This document shows, one piece after another, positions 47,160 through 60,268 of a stretch of DNA of 64,000 nt. Made by a program: the position numbers and the translations under genes. This DNA is from Liriodendron chinense. Lineage: Eukaryota > Streptophyta > Magnoliopsida > Magnoliales > Magnoliaceae. Under the pieces are notes generated by a model that was not told where the DNA came from, made no database searches, and was given only the letters and a program-made list of their open reading frames with translations. Where the stretch lies: NCBI GenBank assembly GCA_003013855.2, contig ML058476.1, forward strand, positions 1,134,011 through 1,198,010. Reading direction: 5' to 3'. Numbering within the stretch: the first letter of the stretch is position 1; each line of letters opens with the position of its first letter.

Positions 47160-48065
47160 GATTTAAATATCTACCATGATGAAAGTTTTCAATGGTGGAT
47201 GTCACTTCCCCACTATTTTATGTGGTGAGGTCCACTTAAGCTTTAGATCTGCCTCATTCTTTGATTCATGCCTTAAAATGATCTCTCCCAATGAATGGAC
47301 AGTTTGGATACAACACATACATCATGCTAAGGCTCACATAACATGATGATGTCACTTGAATAGCTAAATTGGCTGCTCAACCTGCCAGTAGGTAATCCGC
47401 GTCCCGTGGAAGGCCTATTAGTAAGCTTTCAATGTAAATGCACATTTCTTTAAGGAGGCCCGCTCTAATACAAAGTGTTATATGTTAACCATAATTTACA
47501 AGGAGGGTATTTTGGTCTTTTCACTGGAAAGAGCGGATTGCTTACTGAGTTGCTCAGGACGCTCTTATCGTACTGAGTAAACTCAGATGAGCCCACTGTA
47601 AATGTACGTAGTTTATTTACACCGTTCCGATTTTCCATATCATTTAAGGGTTTGAAACAATAATTTAAGGATATCCAAAGCTCAGGTGCACCATACCACA
47701 AGAAACAGTGGGTATAATGATTTCCACAGCTGAAACATTTTGGGGCCTGCAATGATGTTTTTGTCATCTAACCTATTCACAAGATCATAAAGACATTGAT
47801 GAAGGGAAAAAACAAATATCAGATTGATCCAAAGCTTCCACGGCCCCCAAGAAATTTTCTATGGTACAGGTTCAATTTACATTGTTTCTTATGGGGTGGT
47901 CCACTTAAGAATTTTATACATTTGGTTTTTTGGCTCAAGCCATAAAATTATATGTTAGAATGAATGAACGAAGTGGATGAAATTCATAAATCACGATGGA
48001 CACTGCAGAGTTTACTAAGTTTGCAATCCACTTCTCTCTTGATAAGACCTGTTTGAGACTTTTTT
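47160..48065. repeat. Half MITE and a complete foldback MITE
   Basis: 47160-47345 is a right half. 47404-47575 matches 55610-55745 (agtaagctttcaatgt, gagggtattttggt). 47575-48010 is a foldback starting with gtactgagtaaactcagatg and matching 54345-54795 and 57790-58265. Confidence 0.6.
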
Positions 48066-49244
48066 TTTTTTTTTTTTGAGTTATTGCTGTACAGGTACCT
48101 ATCTTTGGGCCATAGATAGATTAGTACATACTTTTAAACTTATTCCAAATCAATACCTAAGGTTTGCAAACTTTAGTCATATTGGTACCCACTGTCTATC
48201 TTCCCTACATATATGATACAAAGCTATACAGTATTTTTAAAAAGACGATATTATCTCTTCTTTTAGTTGCAAACAGACGGATACATGTGTGTAATCTCAA
48301 CCTGCCATCAGAAGCTATGTGGGGCCCACAGAGATGACCTAGACAAATTCACTCCGCTTATCCATTTCTGTTCATCAAAAGATTCTAATAAATGGGAAAA
48401 AAAAAAAACTTAATCAAGTAGGCCACACTGCATGAACAATAATATCTCAAATGTGCACCATTTAAACCTTCATTGAGCCAATCTCCACTGTTTTATATAC
48501 CGTGGTCCACTGGAGATTTGGATTTGCTTCATTCTTAGGCTCATCCCCTAAGTTTAATATAGAAAAACGAATAAACGGTGTGGATATACAACAGATCAGC
48601 AAGGTGGGCCCCACAAATTTACAACTACTAAAATATAACTAGCCTAACCCATCTCCCCGGGCGCGGACTTCGCTGGATCCCCATATCCACCGAGGTAGGT
48701 GGATCCCTTATCGTGTCGTCCACTGTGTGATGTGTGTGTATTACATCCACGCCATCCATTCATTTTGAAACTCATTTTAAAGTATGATTTAAAAAATGAA
48801 GTAGATCCAAATCTCAGGTGGACCATAATACAGTAAACAATGGTACTCAACCATTAGAAGCTTCTCGTGGGTCACAAAAAGTTTTGGGTCAAGCTAATAT
48901 TTGTTTGGTATCTTCATCCAGGTCTTTGTGAGCTTTTAAACAGGTTGGATGGCAAGTAAACATTCCAGTGGCCTCTATGAAGTTTTTAATGGTGTGGATT
49001 CAATCACTACTATTTCATGTGGTATGGTCCACATAAGATTTGGATCTGCTTCATTTTTTTTATAACGCTTTAAAATGAGCTTTCAAAATGCATGGACGAT
49101 GTAGATGTAAGGTACATACATCAAAGTGGCCCCACAGTTGGGGATCCACCGACCTCAGTGGATCCGGGGATCCACCCAAACCGCACCCCCTCTCTACCTC
49201 TTGGGCGCGGATTTCCTGCGAAAGCCTTGCTTTGGAAGTTCGAA

Positions 49245-49675
49245 CCAAGGTGGGGCCCAAAGTGATGTTTTTTTTATAAATCAACCCCGTCCATCCGTTT
49301 TGGGAGCTCATTTTAGGACATGAAAACAAAAAATGAACTGGATCTAAGACTCAAATGGGCTGAAAACGTGAGGATTGAACGTCCACAGTTGAAATGTTTG
49401 TGGAGCCACTGGAGTTTCGAATCAGGATAATATTTGTGTTTCCAGTTCATCTCAGTAGTAGTGACGTTATGAACGGTATGGATGTCATATAAACATCACT
49501 GTGGACCCCAGGGAGGTTTCAACGGTAGTAATTTACCTACCCACCTTTTCCTTTAGTGAGGCCCACTTGAGTCTTGGATCCGGTTCATTTTGTTCTCATG
49601 TCCTAAAATGAGCTCCCAAAACGGATGGACAGGGTGGATTTATCAAAAAACATCACTTTGGGCCCCACCTTATTA
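49245..49675. mobile_element. Foldback MITE, near-perfect arms
   Basis: Left ggtggggcccaaagtgatgt, right acatcactttgggccccacc; inner gtccatccgttttgggagct is inverted at 49610-49630. Confidence 0.8.
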
Positions 49676-50300
49676 GATGGTTAGAATTGTTCAATTGCAT
49701 AATGTTGGATCCAATCCATTCATGAGGTGAGCCCCACTAGCTAGCCCTGCTTGTCATGCAATGGGTCCACATGACGTGGATAAAACATAAACATCATGGT
49801 GGGTCCTCAGATTATGTCCAGTAATGGCGTCCGCCGGCAGGAGCGTCCTCTAGACGCTGTCTGTTCCCAGTGACTCCTTTTATTGTTATTATTGTGCTTT
49901 CCCAGCAAGGTGGGGTCAACATAGAAAATCTAATCTGTCTATCGAATTGGCCAACTCATGAACTGCCCAAAAAGATTTGGTTTGGACATAATAGACAGCA
50001 TAAAAAATCACAGTAGGCCTAAAAAGGTTTCAACGGTGGAAATTACTCTCGTTGGTATGGCCTATTCGAAATCTTGATCTTCTTCATTTTTGGACCCACA
50101 ACCTGAAGAAACAAATGAACTGTGTGGATCTAACATATACATCATGGTAGGGCCCACGAATAGCTATTAGACAGCTGCCAAAAAGGGCAGCGACTTGACC
50201 CCACCGTTCCATGTGGTGTGTTCCACTTGAGACTCAGATCCAGCTAATTTTTGAGCCTTGGCCCGAAAATGATCTGACAAAATAGATGGACGGATGGATG

Positions 50301-50409
<109 letters not shown>

Positions 50410-50807
50410 TGGTGGGGCCCATGAGTGGGGCCCTTATTACCACCCAAAAGGGCTTCCGCCCTTGCCAACACTAGGTAGTAGCGTCCTCTCGATGAGCTAT
50501 CTGTACAGAAAGCACCATCATCATTTTATATAAATAGGGGTAAATGCATTTTTTGTGACAAAATGAATGCCTATGTTACTCCTCCGCCAGTCAATGTCAA
50601 CAAAGTAGTAAGATGTCCATATATTACAAACTTTAGGTACTGATTTGAAATAAGTTTAAAAGTAGGTACTAATCCATCTATGGCCTAAAAGATAGGTACC
50701 TGCATGAACTCTCTCTTTCTCTTTTTTTTATTAGTCATACAACCCACCCGCCCAGTCAATCATGCAAGCACACCCACCAGTGCCGTCACCACGCGGATAT
50801 TTCACCA

Positions 50808-51625
50808 TTTTGAAACCTAGATCCCTGTTGAAACTCTCAGTTTATACTTTAAATTGCCCTTATTAACTTTTGTAATTATGGATGTACCATTGAATTGAGT
50901 TAGCTCTTGGACGAGTGAAATGGGGGCGGTCAGACCGGTAGGCAGGCCGTAGGAAGTGCCATCGATGGGCAATCTCTGCACCATTAAATGGAATCTCCTC
51001 GGTGCGGTCCAGTTGATTATCCGATCTTCCTCAAATTCTGAGGCATGACATAATATACCCTGTACAATTGAATGTACAGCACGGATCATCACCATAACAA
51101 TGGTGGACCCTACCCAACTGCACCCCAATTTAATAACACACCCGTATACGAAGGTCACGTCGGGATTGTGTGGGAGCGGATTAGGTGAGACCCCGAACTC
51201 ACCCAAGACAGTGCGGTCCACCTTGATGTGTTTATTCTGTATCCACACCGTCCATCCATTTTTTGGATCCTTTTAGGGCATAATCCAAAAAAATAAAGCA
51301 GATTCAGTTATCAGTTGAACCATACCATAGGAAACAGTACTCGTGATTTAATGTCCTACCATTAAAAACTTCAATGTCACATAAGCTTGGATGAAGGAAA
51401 AAAAAAAACAAATATCAGATTGATCTAAAACTTTTATGGCCCATTAATGGTCAATCACCATTGTTTCACATGGTATGGTCCACCTGAAAATTGGATCTGC
51501 TTCATTTTTTGGATTATGTGCTGAAACGATGTGAAAAACATGAATGGACGGAGTAGATACAGCATACATATATCAAGGTGTGCTCCACGGATTGTGTAGG
51601 GAGTAGGCCTGATGATTCTGAAATC
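50808..51625. repeat. Segmental duplicate, copy 1 (empty site)
   Basis: Matches 56695-57121 plus 59669-60140 block by block (tactttaaattgcccttatt; ggaagtgccatcgatggg; gcggattaggtgagacccc). At 51153-51161 the sequence aggtcacgt is single and uninterrupted. Confidence 0.85.
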
Positions 51626-52039
51626 TGAATCCGAAGTTTAAAAAACTTGTTTGAGAACCGTCTGAAAGAATTAATGGGGTTTGAAAGTTAGATATTGAAT
51701 TAATCTATTTGTTATCGGGAATGTTTATTTGCCATCCAACTGTTAAAAGTGCCATAATGACCTGATGAAGAGAGCATATACAAATATCATATTGATCCAA
51801 TTATGGCCCACAAGAAAATTTTAATAGCCAACTACCAAATGGGACCTGACAGAGTTCCAGCACGACTTTATCGTGGGCCCACTTATGTATGTTTTGGATA
51901 AAATTTTTGCTATCCCAAGGCTTGCATACGCAACATATGCATAGATTCTGGGGTGAACTTAGTCTCCCAAGGGGATTTTAATGCGGGAGAGAGTGAGTGT
52001 TCTCTAAGTGGATTGGCGGTTACTCAGGTAGCAACAGCT

Positions 52040-52668
52040 TAGTGGGTACTACCCTCACCGCATGGTACTACCTTGATGGATATTTTTCATATCCACACCG
52101 TCTATCAGTTTTCGCATCTCCTGTGAGGGTGTTATCCCAAAAATTAAGAAGATCCAAATCTTGACTGGACCATACCATTGGAAAAGGTGATGAATAATCA
52201 TTAATGATTTTTTATGGCCTCAAAAGTTTTGGATCAAGATAATCTTTATATTTTCCATTCATCCAATTCTTGTTGACATTATCAACGGGTTGGATGATAA
52301 ATAAACATTTAGTGTCAGCTTACAGCCGGCCTTAAGGAAGTTTTTAATGGCATTTAGTGTCAGCTTACAGCCGGCCTTGAGGAAGTTTTTAACGGCATTT
52401 AGTGTCAGCTTACAGCCGGCCTTAAGGAAGATTTTAATGGTGAGCGTTCAATCATCACTGTTTCTTCTCGTGTAGTCCACCTGAGATTTCGATGTGCTTA
52501 ATGTTTTGACTGCATCCTAAAATGGCCACCTGAGATTTCGATGTGCTCAATGTTTTGACTGCATCCTAAAATGGCCTGCAAAAACAAATGAACTGAGTGG
52601 ATATATAACATATAATAAAAGTAGGCCCTACAGCAGGGGTAACACCCACTAAGCTGTTTCCGAAATGG
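52040..52668. mobile_element. Foldback MITE with internal tandem duplications
   Basis: Left caacagcttagtgggtacta, right ggtaacacccactaagctgt. Contains a 3x45-bp repeat (52306-52440) and a 2x49-bp repeat (52478-52575). Confidence 0.75.
52306..52440. repeat. Three tandem copies of a 45-bp unit
   Basis: Units start at 52306, 52351 and 52396 with catttagtgtcagcttacag and differ by one or two bases. Confidence 0.95.
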
Positions 52669-53515
52669 GAGTGGATTGAGCTGTGTGGGCCATAGGGATG
52701 TCCATGACAAATGCACTCTGTCTATCTGTTTTGAAGGACCACAATAGGACATGATTCTAAAAATCATGCAGATTCAAAACTCAGGTGGGCCACACCAACA
52801 AAACTGTGGGAGCAATAATGTCCAACGTTGACACCTTTTTTGAGCTGACCATGGTGTTTATATGCCATCCAGACCGTTCATAGAATTATTACCACTCATA
52901 TAAACTGTAGGAACAAATATCATCCTGATACAAAACTTTTGTCACTACTAGTGTTTAATCCCAACTGTTTCGTACGGTATGGCCCACGTAAGTTTTGGAT
53001 CCTCCCGATTTTTAGAGTCATGTCCTATTGTGGTCCTTCAAAAAGATGGATGGAGTAGATTTGTCACGGGCCACCTCTATGGGCCCCACACATATATCTC
53101 AGTGCCCAGAGTTGTGTGGGACCCCTAGATATTTCCATGACAATTTCATTCCGTACATGTTTTTAAGGACAAAAATAGGTCAGGATTCTAAAAATCAGGG
53201 AGATCCAAAACTCACGTGGGGCCTACCACACGATACAGTGGAGATTGAATGACTGGTGGTGACAGAAGTTTTATATCAGTATGATATTTATGCCTACAGT
53301 TTATCTGAATGGTAATAATTCTATGAACCGTTTGGATGGCATATAAACATTACAGTCAGCTCCATAAAAGTTTCAACGATGGACATTGTTGTTCCCACTG
53401 TTTTGCTGGTGTGGTCTTTTAAAATAGATGGACGGAGTGGATTTGTCACAGATATTTCTGTGGACCTCACGCAGCACCGACACAGAGATATCTTTGTTCT
53501 TGCGTCACAGGCAAT
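52669..53515. repeat. Two foldback MITEs
   Basis: 52675-53095 has gtgtgggccatagggatgtc and the inverted ctatgggccccacacata. 53100-53470 is a related second copy with gttgtgtgggacccctag at its left. Confidence 0.65.
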
Positions 53516-55580
53516 TAGGGCTCTCAATGGGTCTGATCTAGATCAGATCCAGTTGGATCCGGCTCCAAGTCCGTTTATCTGTAGACGGATTCGGATGGGA
53601 TTCGGATCCAACTGGGATCCAAAAGGTGATATCCATATCCAATCCATTTATAAATTGTTAGATCCATTTTGGATCCAAAATCCATATAACCATCCGATTC
53701 GGGTCGGATCTAGGTCGGAATCCACCCCCATTATAAATCTAAAAAAAATATAATAAAAAATATATAATATATTTAATTTAGTAGAAAAATGATGCAAATC
53801 CCACTATTTACTCTGGTATGGTCGACCTAAGAGTGGCATGTCTCAATTTTGATACATGGCCTAAAATAATCTGTAAAATGGATGGCCAGCTTGAATATAA
53901 CATATACAGTAAGGTGACAATGAGTCGGATCTTAATCGGATTCGGATCGAACTCGGATATGTTCCTGGGATTCCAAATCCAGTCCATTTAAGTAATCGGA
54001 CCTATTTTAAGACCAAATCCGGTCCATTTAACTAATCGGATTAAGATCCAAATCCCCACATGAATCAGGCTAATATTTTTGTTTTCAGTTCATCCCAGTA
54101 GGAATGACATTATGAACGGTATTGATGGTATATAAACATCACACTGGACCCAAGGGCTTTTCAACTGTAGGAATTTCCCTACCCATTTTTTTTCCTTTAG
54201 TGCGGCCCACTTAAGTCTTGGATCCGGCTCATTTTTGCCTCACGTCCTAAAATGAGATCCCAAAACCAATGGATGGGGTGGATTTTTGCAAAAAGAAATC
54301 CACGTCCGTTGCCGGCCATTCGGGCGAATCGGATTGCACTAAGTTACTCAGTAAGCATTTATTGTACTGAGTAAACTCTGTTAGGCCCACGGTGAATGCA
54401 TATGGCTTATCCACTTCATCTATTCGTTTTCCAGGCCATTTTAGGGTTGATCCAAAAGTTGAAGCATATCTGGAGCATAACACAGGAAAACAATGGGGAT
54501 AATGATTTTCACCGTTGAAACCTTCCTAGGGCCCAAAGTGATGTTTATTTGTCATCCAACTTGTTCATAAGATCACAAGGACATGAATGAAGGTAAAAAA
54601 TATATATATATATCATCTTGATCCAAAGCTTCTGTGGCCCACAAGAAGTTTTCCACGGTGAATGTTCAATTCACACTATTTCCTCCAATGGTGTGGTCGC
54701 CTTAAACTTTGGATATGCTTCATTTTTTTTTTCCTTTTGTATCAAGCCCTACAATTATCTGATAAAATTGATGGATGGAGTTGATAAATTACATAAATAA
54801 CATGTTGGAAAATGGATGCCTCAAATCAGTTTTGCACAGGCCACCGACCGATTGGCCGACCGGTCAGTCACAGAGAGGATCAAGGCAGCAAAGCTGCTGT
54901 ACTTATTTTTGGGCCATCCGGTCGACCGGTCGGCAGTGTCCTATTACAACTTGGTTTTCTTACCCAGTTTTTGCGCAAGAGGTTTCTAAATCCGTTTTAA
55001 ATGCCTATTTAAGGGGGACTACGAGATTAGAGGAATCCAAGGTTGCAAAGGGGATTGAGAGAGCTTCTAGGTGAGATCCAATTTACTCTGAATTCATATA
55101 ATACGGATTTGGATCTTAAAATAAGTCTGATTACTTAAATGGACCGGATTTGGATTCACAAGAATATATCCGAGCTTGATCTGAATCCGATTAAGATCCG
55201 ACTCATATTGTCACTTTAGTGTATATGTTATATTCATGCTGGCCATCCCTTTTACAGATTAGACATGCCACTCTTAGGTCACCCTACCGCAGTAACTAGT
55301 TGGATTTGCATCATTTTTCTACTAAATTAAATATATTATATATTATATTTTATATTATTTATATTTTTAGATTTCCAGCTGGGTGGATTCAGACCTAGAT
55401 CTGATCCGAATCCGATGGTTATATGAATTTTGCATCGGAAATGGATCTTACCATTTATAAAATGGATGGGATAGGGTATCACCTTTTGGATCCCAGTTGG
55501 ATCCGAATCCGATCCGAATCCATTCATAGATATATGGACTTGGAGCCGGATCAACTGGATCCGATCCATCGAGAGCCCTA
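53516..55580. repeat. 2.07-kb palindrome with arms of about 500 bp
   Basis: Left arm 53516-54058 begins tagggctctcaatggg; right arm 55083-55580 is its reverse complement, ending catcgagagcccta. The arms share gatccg-rich motifs, an AT-rich stretch (aatatatttaatttagtaga), part of a common MITE and a second gatccg block. Spacer 54059-55082 holds MITE fragments and an LTR fragment. The ends match the hAT-like element at 57323, but no flanking 8-bp duplication is seen. Confidence 0.8.
54803..55080 (+). mobile_element. LTR fragment in the palindrome spacer
   Basis: Begins tgttggaaaatggatg, has ccgaccggtcagtcac and ggtcgaccggtcgg blocks like the Copia LTRs, and tatttaag as a possible TATA. It is truncated where the right palindrome arm starts. 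Confidence 0.45.
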
Positions 55581-56694
55581 GGAGACTCACGAGGCTTCAT
55601 TTTTCGGTAGTGCATGCGTGGAAGGCCTAGTACTATTAGTAAGCTTTCAATGTGAATCCACATTTCTTTTTTGAGGCCCGCTCTAATACAAAGTTTTATA
55701 TCTTAACCATAACTTTCAAAGAGGGTATTTTGGTATTTTCACTGGAAAGAGAGTTACCGATACTCCTAAAGCCTTTCGCATCTCCTGTGCTTGGAATGTA
55801 GATGGGGCCCACCGTGATGTTTTTAAGAAATCTACGCCGTCAAACCATTTTGTGAGATCATTTTAGGCGTTGAGACCAAACATTAACGGGATCCAAGACT
55901 CAAGTGGGCCTTACTAAAGCAAAAGGTAGGTAGGGAAATTCTTACCGTTGAAACCTCTATGGGGTCCACAGTGATGTTTATATGCCATCCATATCGTTCA
56001 TAATGTCATTCCTAGTGAGATGAACTGAAAACACAAATATTGTCCTGATTCGAAACTTCTGTGGCCCCATGAATATTTCAACTACAGAAGTTCAATCGTC
56101 ACGTTTTCGGCCCACTTTAGTCTTGGATCCTGTTCATTTTTTGTTGCAACACCTAAGATGATCTCTCAAAACGGTTGGACGGGGAAGATTTCTCACAAAC
56201 ATCATGGTGGGCCCCACCTGATGCTGATGTCAAAGCTGTGTGGGCCCCACCATGATGTATGTGTTTTATCCACGCTGTCCACCCATTCTTCCACCTCATT
56301 TTAGGCCATGGGCCAAAAAACGAGGCAGATCCAAATCTCAGGTGGACCACACCATAGGAAAACAATGTTGATTGAATGTCTACCCTTAGAAACTTCCCCG
56401 GGCCCACCGTGATGTTTATTTGCCATACATATTGATAAGGTCACACAGACCTGGATGAAGTGAAGACACAAATATCATCTTGATCCAAAACTTCTGTGGC
56501 CTCCAAGAAGTTTTCAACGGTGAGAATTCAATTCCCACTGTTTCCTGTGGTGTGGTCCACCTGAGATTTGGATCTGCCTCGTTTTTGGCCCATGCCCTAA
56601 AATGAGGTGGAAAATGGATGGACAGCGTAGATAAAACCATACATCATGGTGGGTCCCACACAGCTTTGACACCAGCCCCGGGGCTGGTGTTGGG
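55581..56694. repeat. MITE cluster
   Basis: 55610-55745 matches 47404-47545. 55795-56215 is a foldback copy. 56226-56682 is a near-perfect foldback: gtcaaagctgtgtgggcccc at the left and its inverse, gggtcccacacagctttgac, at the right. It is the clearest full copy of the main family here. Confidence 0.75.
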
Positions 56695-57121
56695 GTCACT
56701 AGCCCCTTTGAGACTCTCATTTGATACTTTAAATTGCCCTTATTAACTTTTATAATTACGGATGTACCATGAGAATTGAGTTAGCCTTTTGACGAGTGAA
56801 ATGGGGTCCACCTTCATGATCTTGGGCGATCCACGCCGTCCATCCGCTTTCTCATCTCCTTCTAAGCTATATGCCGAAACATGAGGCGGTCTGACCTGTA
56901 GGTGGGCCGTAGGAAGTGCCATCGATGGGTAATCTCTGCACCCTTAAATGAAATCTCCCCGGTACGGTCCACTTGATTATTCGATCTGCCTCATCTTCTG
57001 AGGCATTTCATAATATACCCTGTACAATTGAATCGACGGCACGGATCATGACCATAACAATGGTGGGCTTTACCTAACTTCACCCCAGTTTAATTACACA
57101 TCCCGGATGGGAAGGTCACGT
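56695..57121. repeat. Segmental duplicate, copy 2, left part
   Basis: Homologous to 50808-51161; continues at 59669 after the nested insertion. Confidence 0.85.
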
Positions 57122-59668
57122 GGGATTTTTACTGCAATAGCCCTGCGGTGTGGCTATTTTTACTAAAAGTTCAATTTCTCGTCCGGCTTATCTTTTTTAG
57201 CCTTTTGACAAGAAATTGAAATTTTTGCAGTCAAAAATGCCCTTCTAGCCACCATGTGCTCAGGGGGAAGTCCACCGTGCCCGAGTGGGAATCCATAGTG
57301 CCCAGGAAGAATCAGTCGGAGTTAGGGCTCTCAATGGGTAGAATCTGGATCGGATCCACTTAGATCCGGCTCCAGATCCGAATATCTATAGCAGGATACG
57401 GACTCGGATTCGGATCCGACTCGGATCCAAAATGTGATATCCATATCCGATCCATTTATAAATAGGCAGATCCATTTCCGATCCAAAATCCATATAGCCA
57501 TTGGATTCGGGTCAGATCTAGGTCCGAATCCACCACATTACAAATTTCAATGGTAGACATTCAGTTCACACATTTCTTGTGGTGTGGTCCACTTTAGATT
57601 TTGATATGCTTCATTTTTTGTACCATACCTAAAATTTTCTGTTAAGATGGATGGACGGAGTGGATAAAATACGTAAATCACTGGGCCCACATAGTTTACT
57701 CCGCACGTTAGTACACAATCTGCTTCCTCACCCAAGTCACGTCCAGAGAGAAAACCGGGATCTGGAATCTGGATTGCGTCCTTAGTTACTCAGTGGCTCT
57801 TATCGTACTGAGTAAACTCAGTTGGGCCCACTGTAAAAGTATGTAGTTTATCTACACCGTCCATCCTATTTTACATATCATTCAAGGGGTTGAAACCAAA
57901 ATGGAAGTATATCCAAAACTCAGGTGGACCATACCACAGGAAGCAGTGGGTATAATGATTTCCACCGTTGACACCTTTCTAGGGCCTGCAGTGATGTTTA
58001 TTTGTCATCCAACCTATTCACATGATCAAACAGACATTGGTGAAGGGGAAAAACAAATATCAGATTGATCCAAAGCTTCCACGGCCCCCAAGAATTTTTC
58101 TATGGTACAGGTTCAATTCACATTGTTTCCTGTGGTATGGTCCACCTAATCTTTTCATATGCATCATTTTTTGTCTCAAGACATGAATTTATTTGTTAAA
58201 ATGGATGAACGGAGTGGATGAAATACATAAATCACTATAGAGCCTACAGTGTTTACTCAGTACACTTATATTAGCGTATGAGTTACTCACTACCAATCCG
58301 CTTTCCTTTGCCACATATGCATAGAGGATCCGCATTCCGCACTCCTTCCTTTACTTTTGGTTTTTTTTTTTAATGGCTATATGAGGTCCATCTTGCACGG
58401 TCTATTCCGTTCATTAGCTCGGCCAGTCCATGACGGGATCAAAGAGCATTGTTAGTTTATTTTTCAATGAAAAATAAATATTATAATAGCTCTAGGAAAG
58501 TTTTAATGGTGGACGACCAACATTACTGTTTCTTATGTTATAGTTCTCTTAATATCTGGATCTTCTTCAAATTTGGTACCATTACCTAAAATGATATGTA
58601 AAATTGAATGGATGGATTGGATGAAACACATCCATCAAGGTGGGCCGTAGGAAAGTTTCAACAGTGGACGTTCAAATCCCACTGTTTACTGTGGTATGGT
58701 CTACCTGAGATCAGGACATGTCTCAATTTTTGGGAAATGGCCTACGATAACGTGGAAAATCGGATGGCCGGTGTGGATATAACATATACATTAAGGTGGG
58801 TCCCACTTTGGACCCCACTCATGTTAAAAAGGGCATCCTTTCCGCATAACTTTTCGCATAGGAGATTATTAAGAATCGTATTTGTGCAAATTGGGCTGTA
58901 TAACATTGGTTTTAGAGTGGACCATTCATATAAAACGATCCCACATCAATCGTAGCCCACCCTATCATAGATCTGAACCGTTAGGGGATTTCCTAGCACC
59001 CCAATTTACATGATACATGGTTGGAAAAATAAAATACGTTGTTAAAATAAAAAAATAAAGAGAAAACACTCACAATGAACGGTGAATACTTAGAATATTG
59101 TATGGTTGAACGGCTTAGATCGTCACCTAATCCTTTGCTTGTTATTCTTCTCGTTGTTTATGAATCTGATTACCCTTTCAAATAGAAGAATTTGGGAAGA
59201 GTCGGAAGAGAGGTGGAGAGAGCGGGTGTTGATAAGGTATTTATTACATGGTATTAAAGTTGAAGAGCGGAAGTCGAAGAGCTAAAGAGCGGAAGTCAAA
59301 GAGCCATACTTACTTTTGTGGAAGCCTAAACGTTACAATTTTAAAACATAATGCGATAACTGGGATCCGATCGGATCTCACTGCCATATCCGAATCCGAC
59401 CCGAATCATATTCGGATTTTTTTTTGTAAACCCGAATCCGACCCATTTAGTTAATCGGACCTATTTTAAGATCCAACTCCCTATTATACGGGTTTGGAGC
59501 GGAGCGGATCTCGGATCTAACCCGCTCCATTGAGAGCCCTAGTCGGAGTGGCATTTTTTACCATAAATTTTCAATTTCTCGTCAAAAGGTTGAAAAGGAT
59601 GAACTAGACGAGAAATTGAAATTTTAGTAAAAATAGCCACAACTCAAAACTATTGCAGTAAAAATCCC
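57122..59668. mobile_element. Mutator-like MITE with 9-bp target duplication, hosting a hAT element
   Basis: Termini gggatttttactgcaatag and, inverted, ctattgcagtaaaaatccc; the arms extend about 120 bp (gtggctatttttactaaaa, caatttctcgtc). The 9-mer aggtcacgt lies on both sides (57113-57121, 59669-59677). The MITE itself is about 320 bp; the rest is the inner element. Confidence 0.9.
57323..59541. mobile_element. 2.2-kb hAT-like element with perfect 8-bp target duplication gtcggagt
   Basis: Termini tagggctctcaatggg and, inverted, ccattgagagcccta; octamer gtcggagt at 57315-57322 and 59542-59549. Its ends carry gatccg/gacccg-rich arms. The middle consists of foldback MITEs (57540-57740, 57790-58265, 58480-58810) and 58810-59330, which I cannot assign. 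No transposase frame. Confidence 0.85.
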
Positions 59669-60140
59669 AGGTCACGTTGGGGTCAGGATTGTCTTGGGAA
59701 CGGATTAGGTGAGACCCCGGACTCACCCAAGGCAGTGCGGCCCTCATCATGGGGTCCACCTTGATGTATGTATTCTATGTCCATGCTGTCAATCCATTTT
59801 CCAAATCCTGTTAGGGCATAATCCAAAAAAATGAAGCACATCCAGTTCTTAGGTGGACCATACCATAGGAAACAGTGGTAATTGAATGAGGTACCATTAA
59901 AACTTCTTTAAGGCCAACCTTAATGTTTAGGTTGTACTTATTTTCCATCCAATCTGTTGATAAGGTCACATAAGCCTGAATGAAGGGGAAAAATAAATAT
60001 CAGATTGATCCAAAACTTTTATGGCTCATTAATGGTCAATCACCACTATTTCACTTGTTATGGTCCACCTGAAAACTAGATCAGTTTCAATTTTTTATCA
60101 TGTGCTAAAACGATATGAAAAAACGGATGGATGGGTGAGT
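59669..60140. repeat. Segmental duplicate, copy 2, right part
   Basis: Homologous to 51153-51600 (aacggattaggtgagaccc, ggcagtgcgg), a foldback MITE copy. Confidence 0.8.
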
Positions 60141-60268
60141 TTGAGATCTCACCAAATATGTTCCTAGATACACACAACTCCACTGTCAGTCAACGCAATG
60201 TTACCCACCCCCTACTTGGGAATCAATACCAAGACCTTAATGTTAAAATGAGATTATCTTCACTCAAG

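Noticed and set aside
50817..51248. 143-codon minus-strand frame
   Set aside because: Lies in a repeated segment also present at 56700 with disrupted frames; no family resemblance.
53516..53523. An 8-bp target duplication for the 2-kb palindrome
   Set aside because: The flanks are caggcaat and ggagactc, which do not match.
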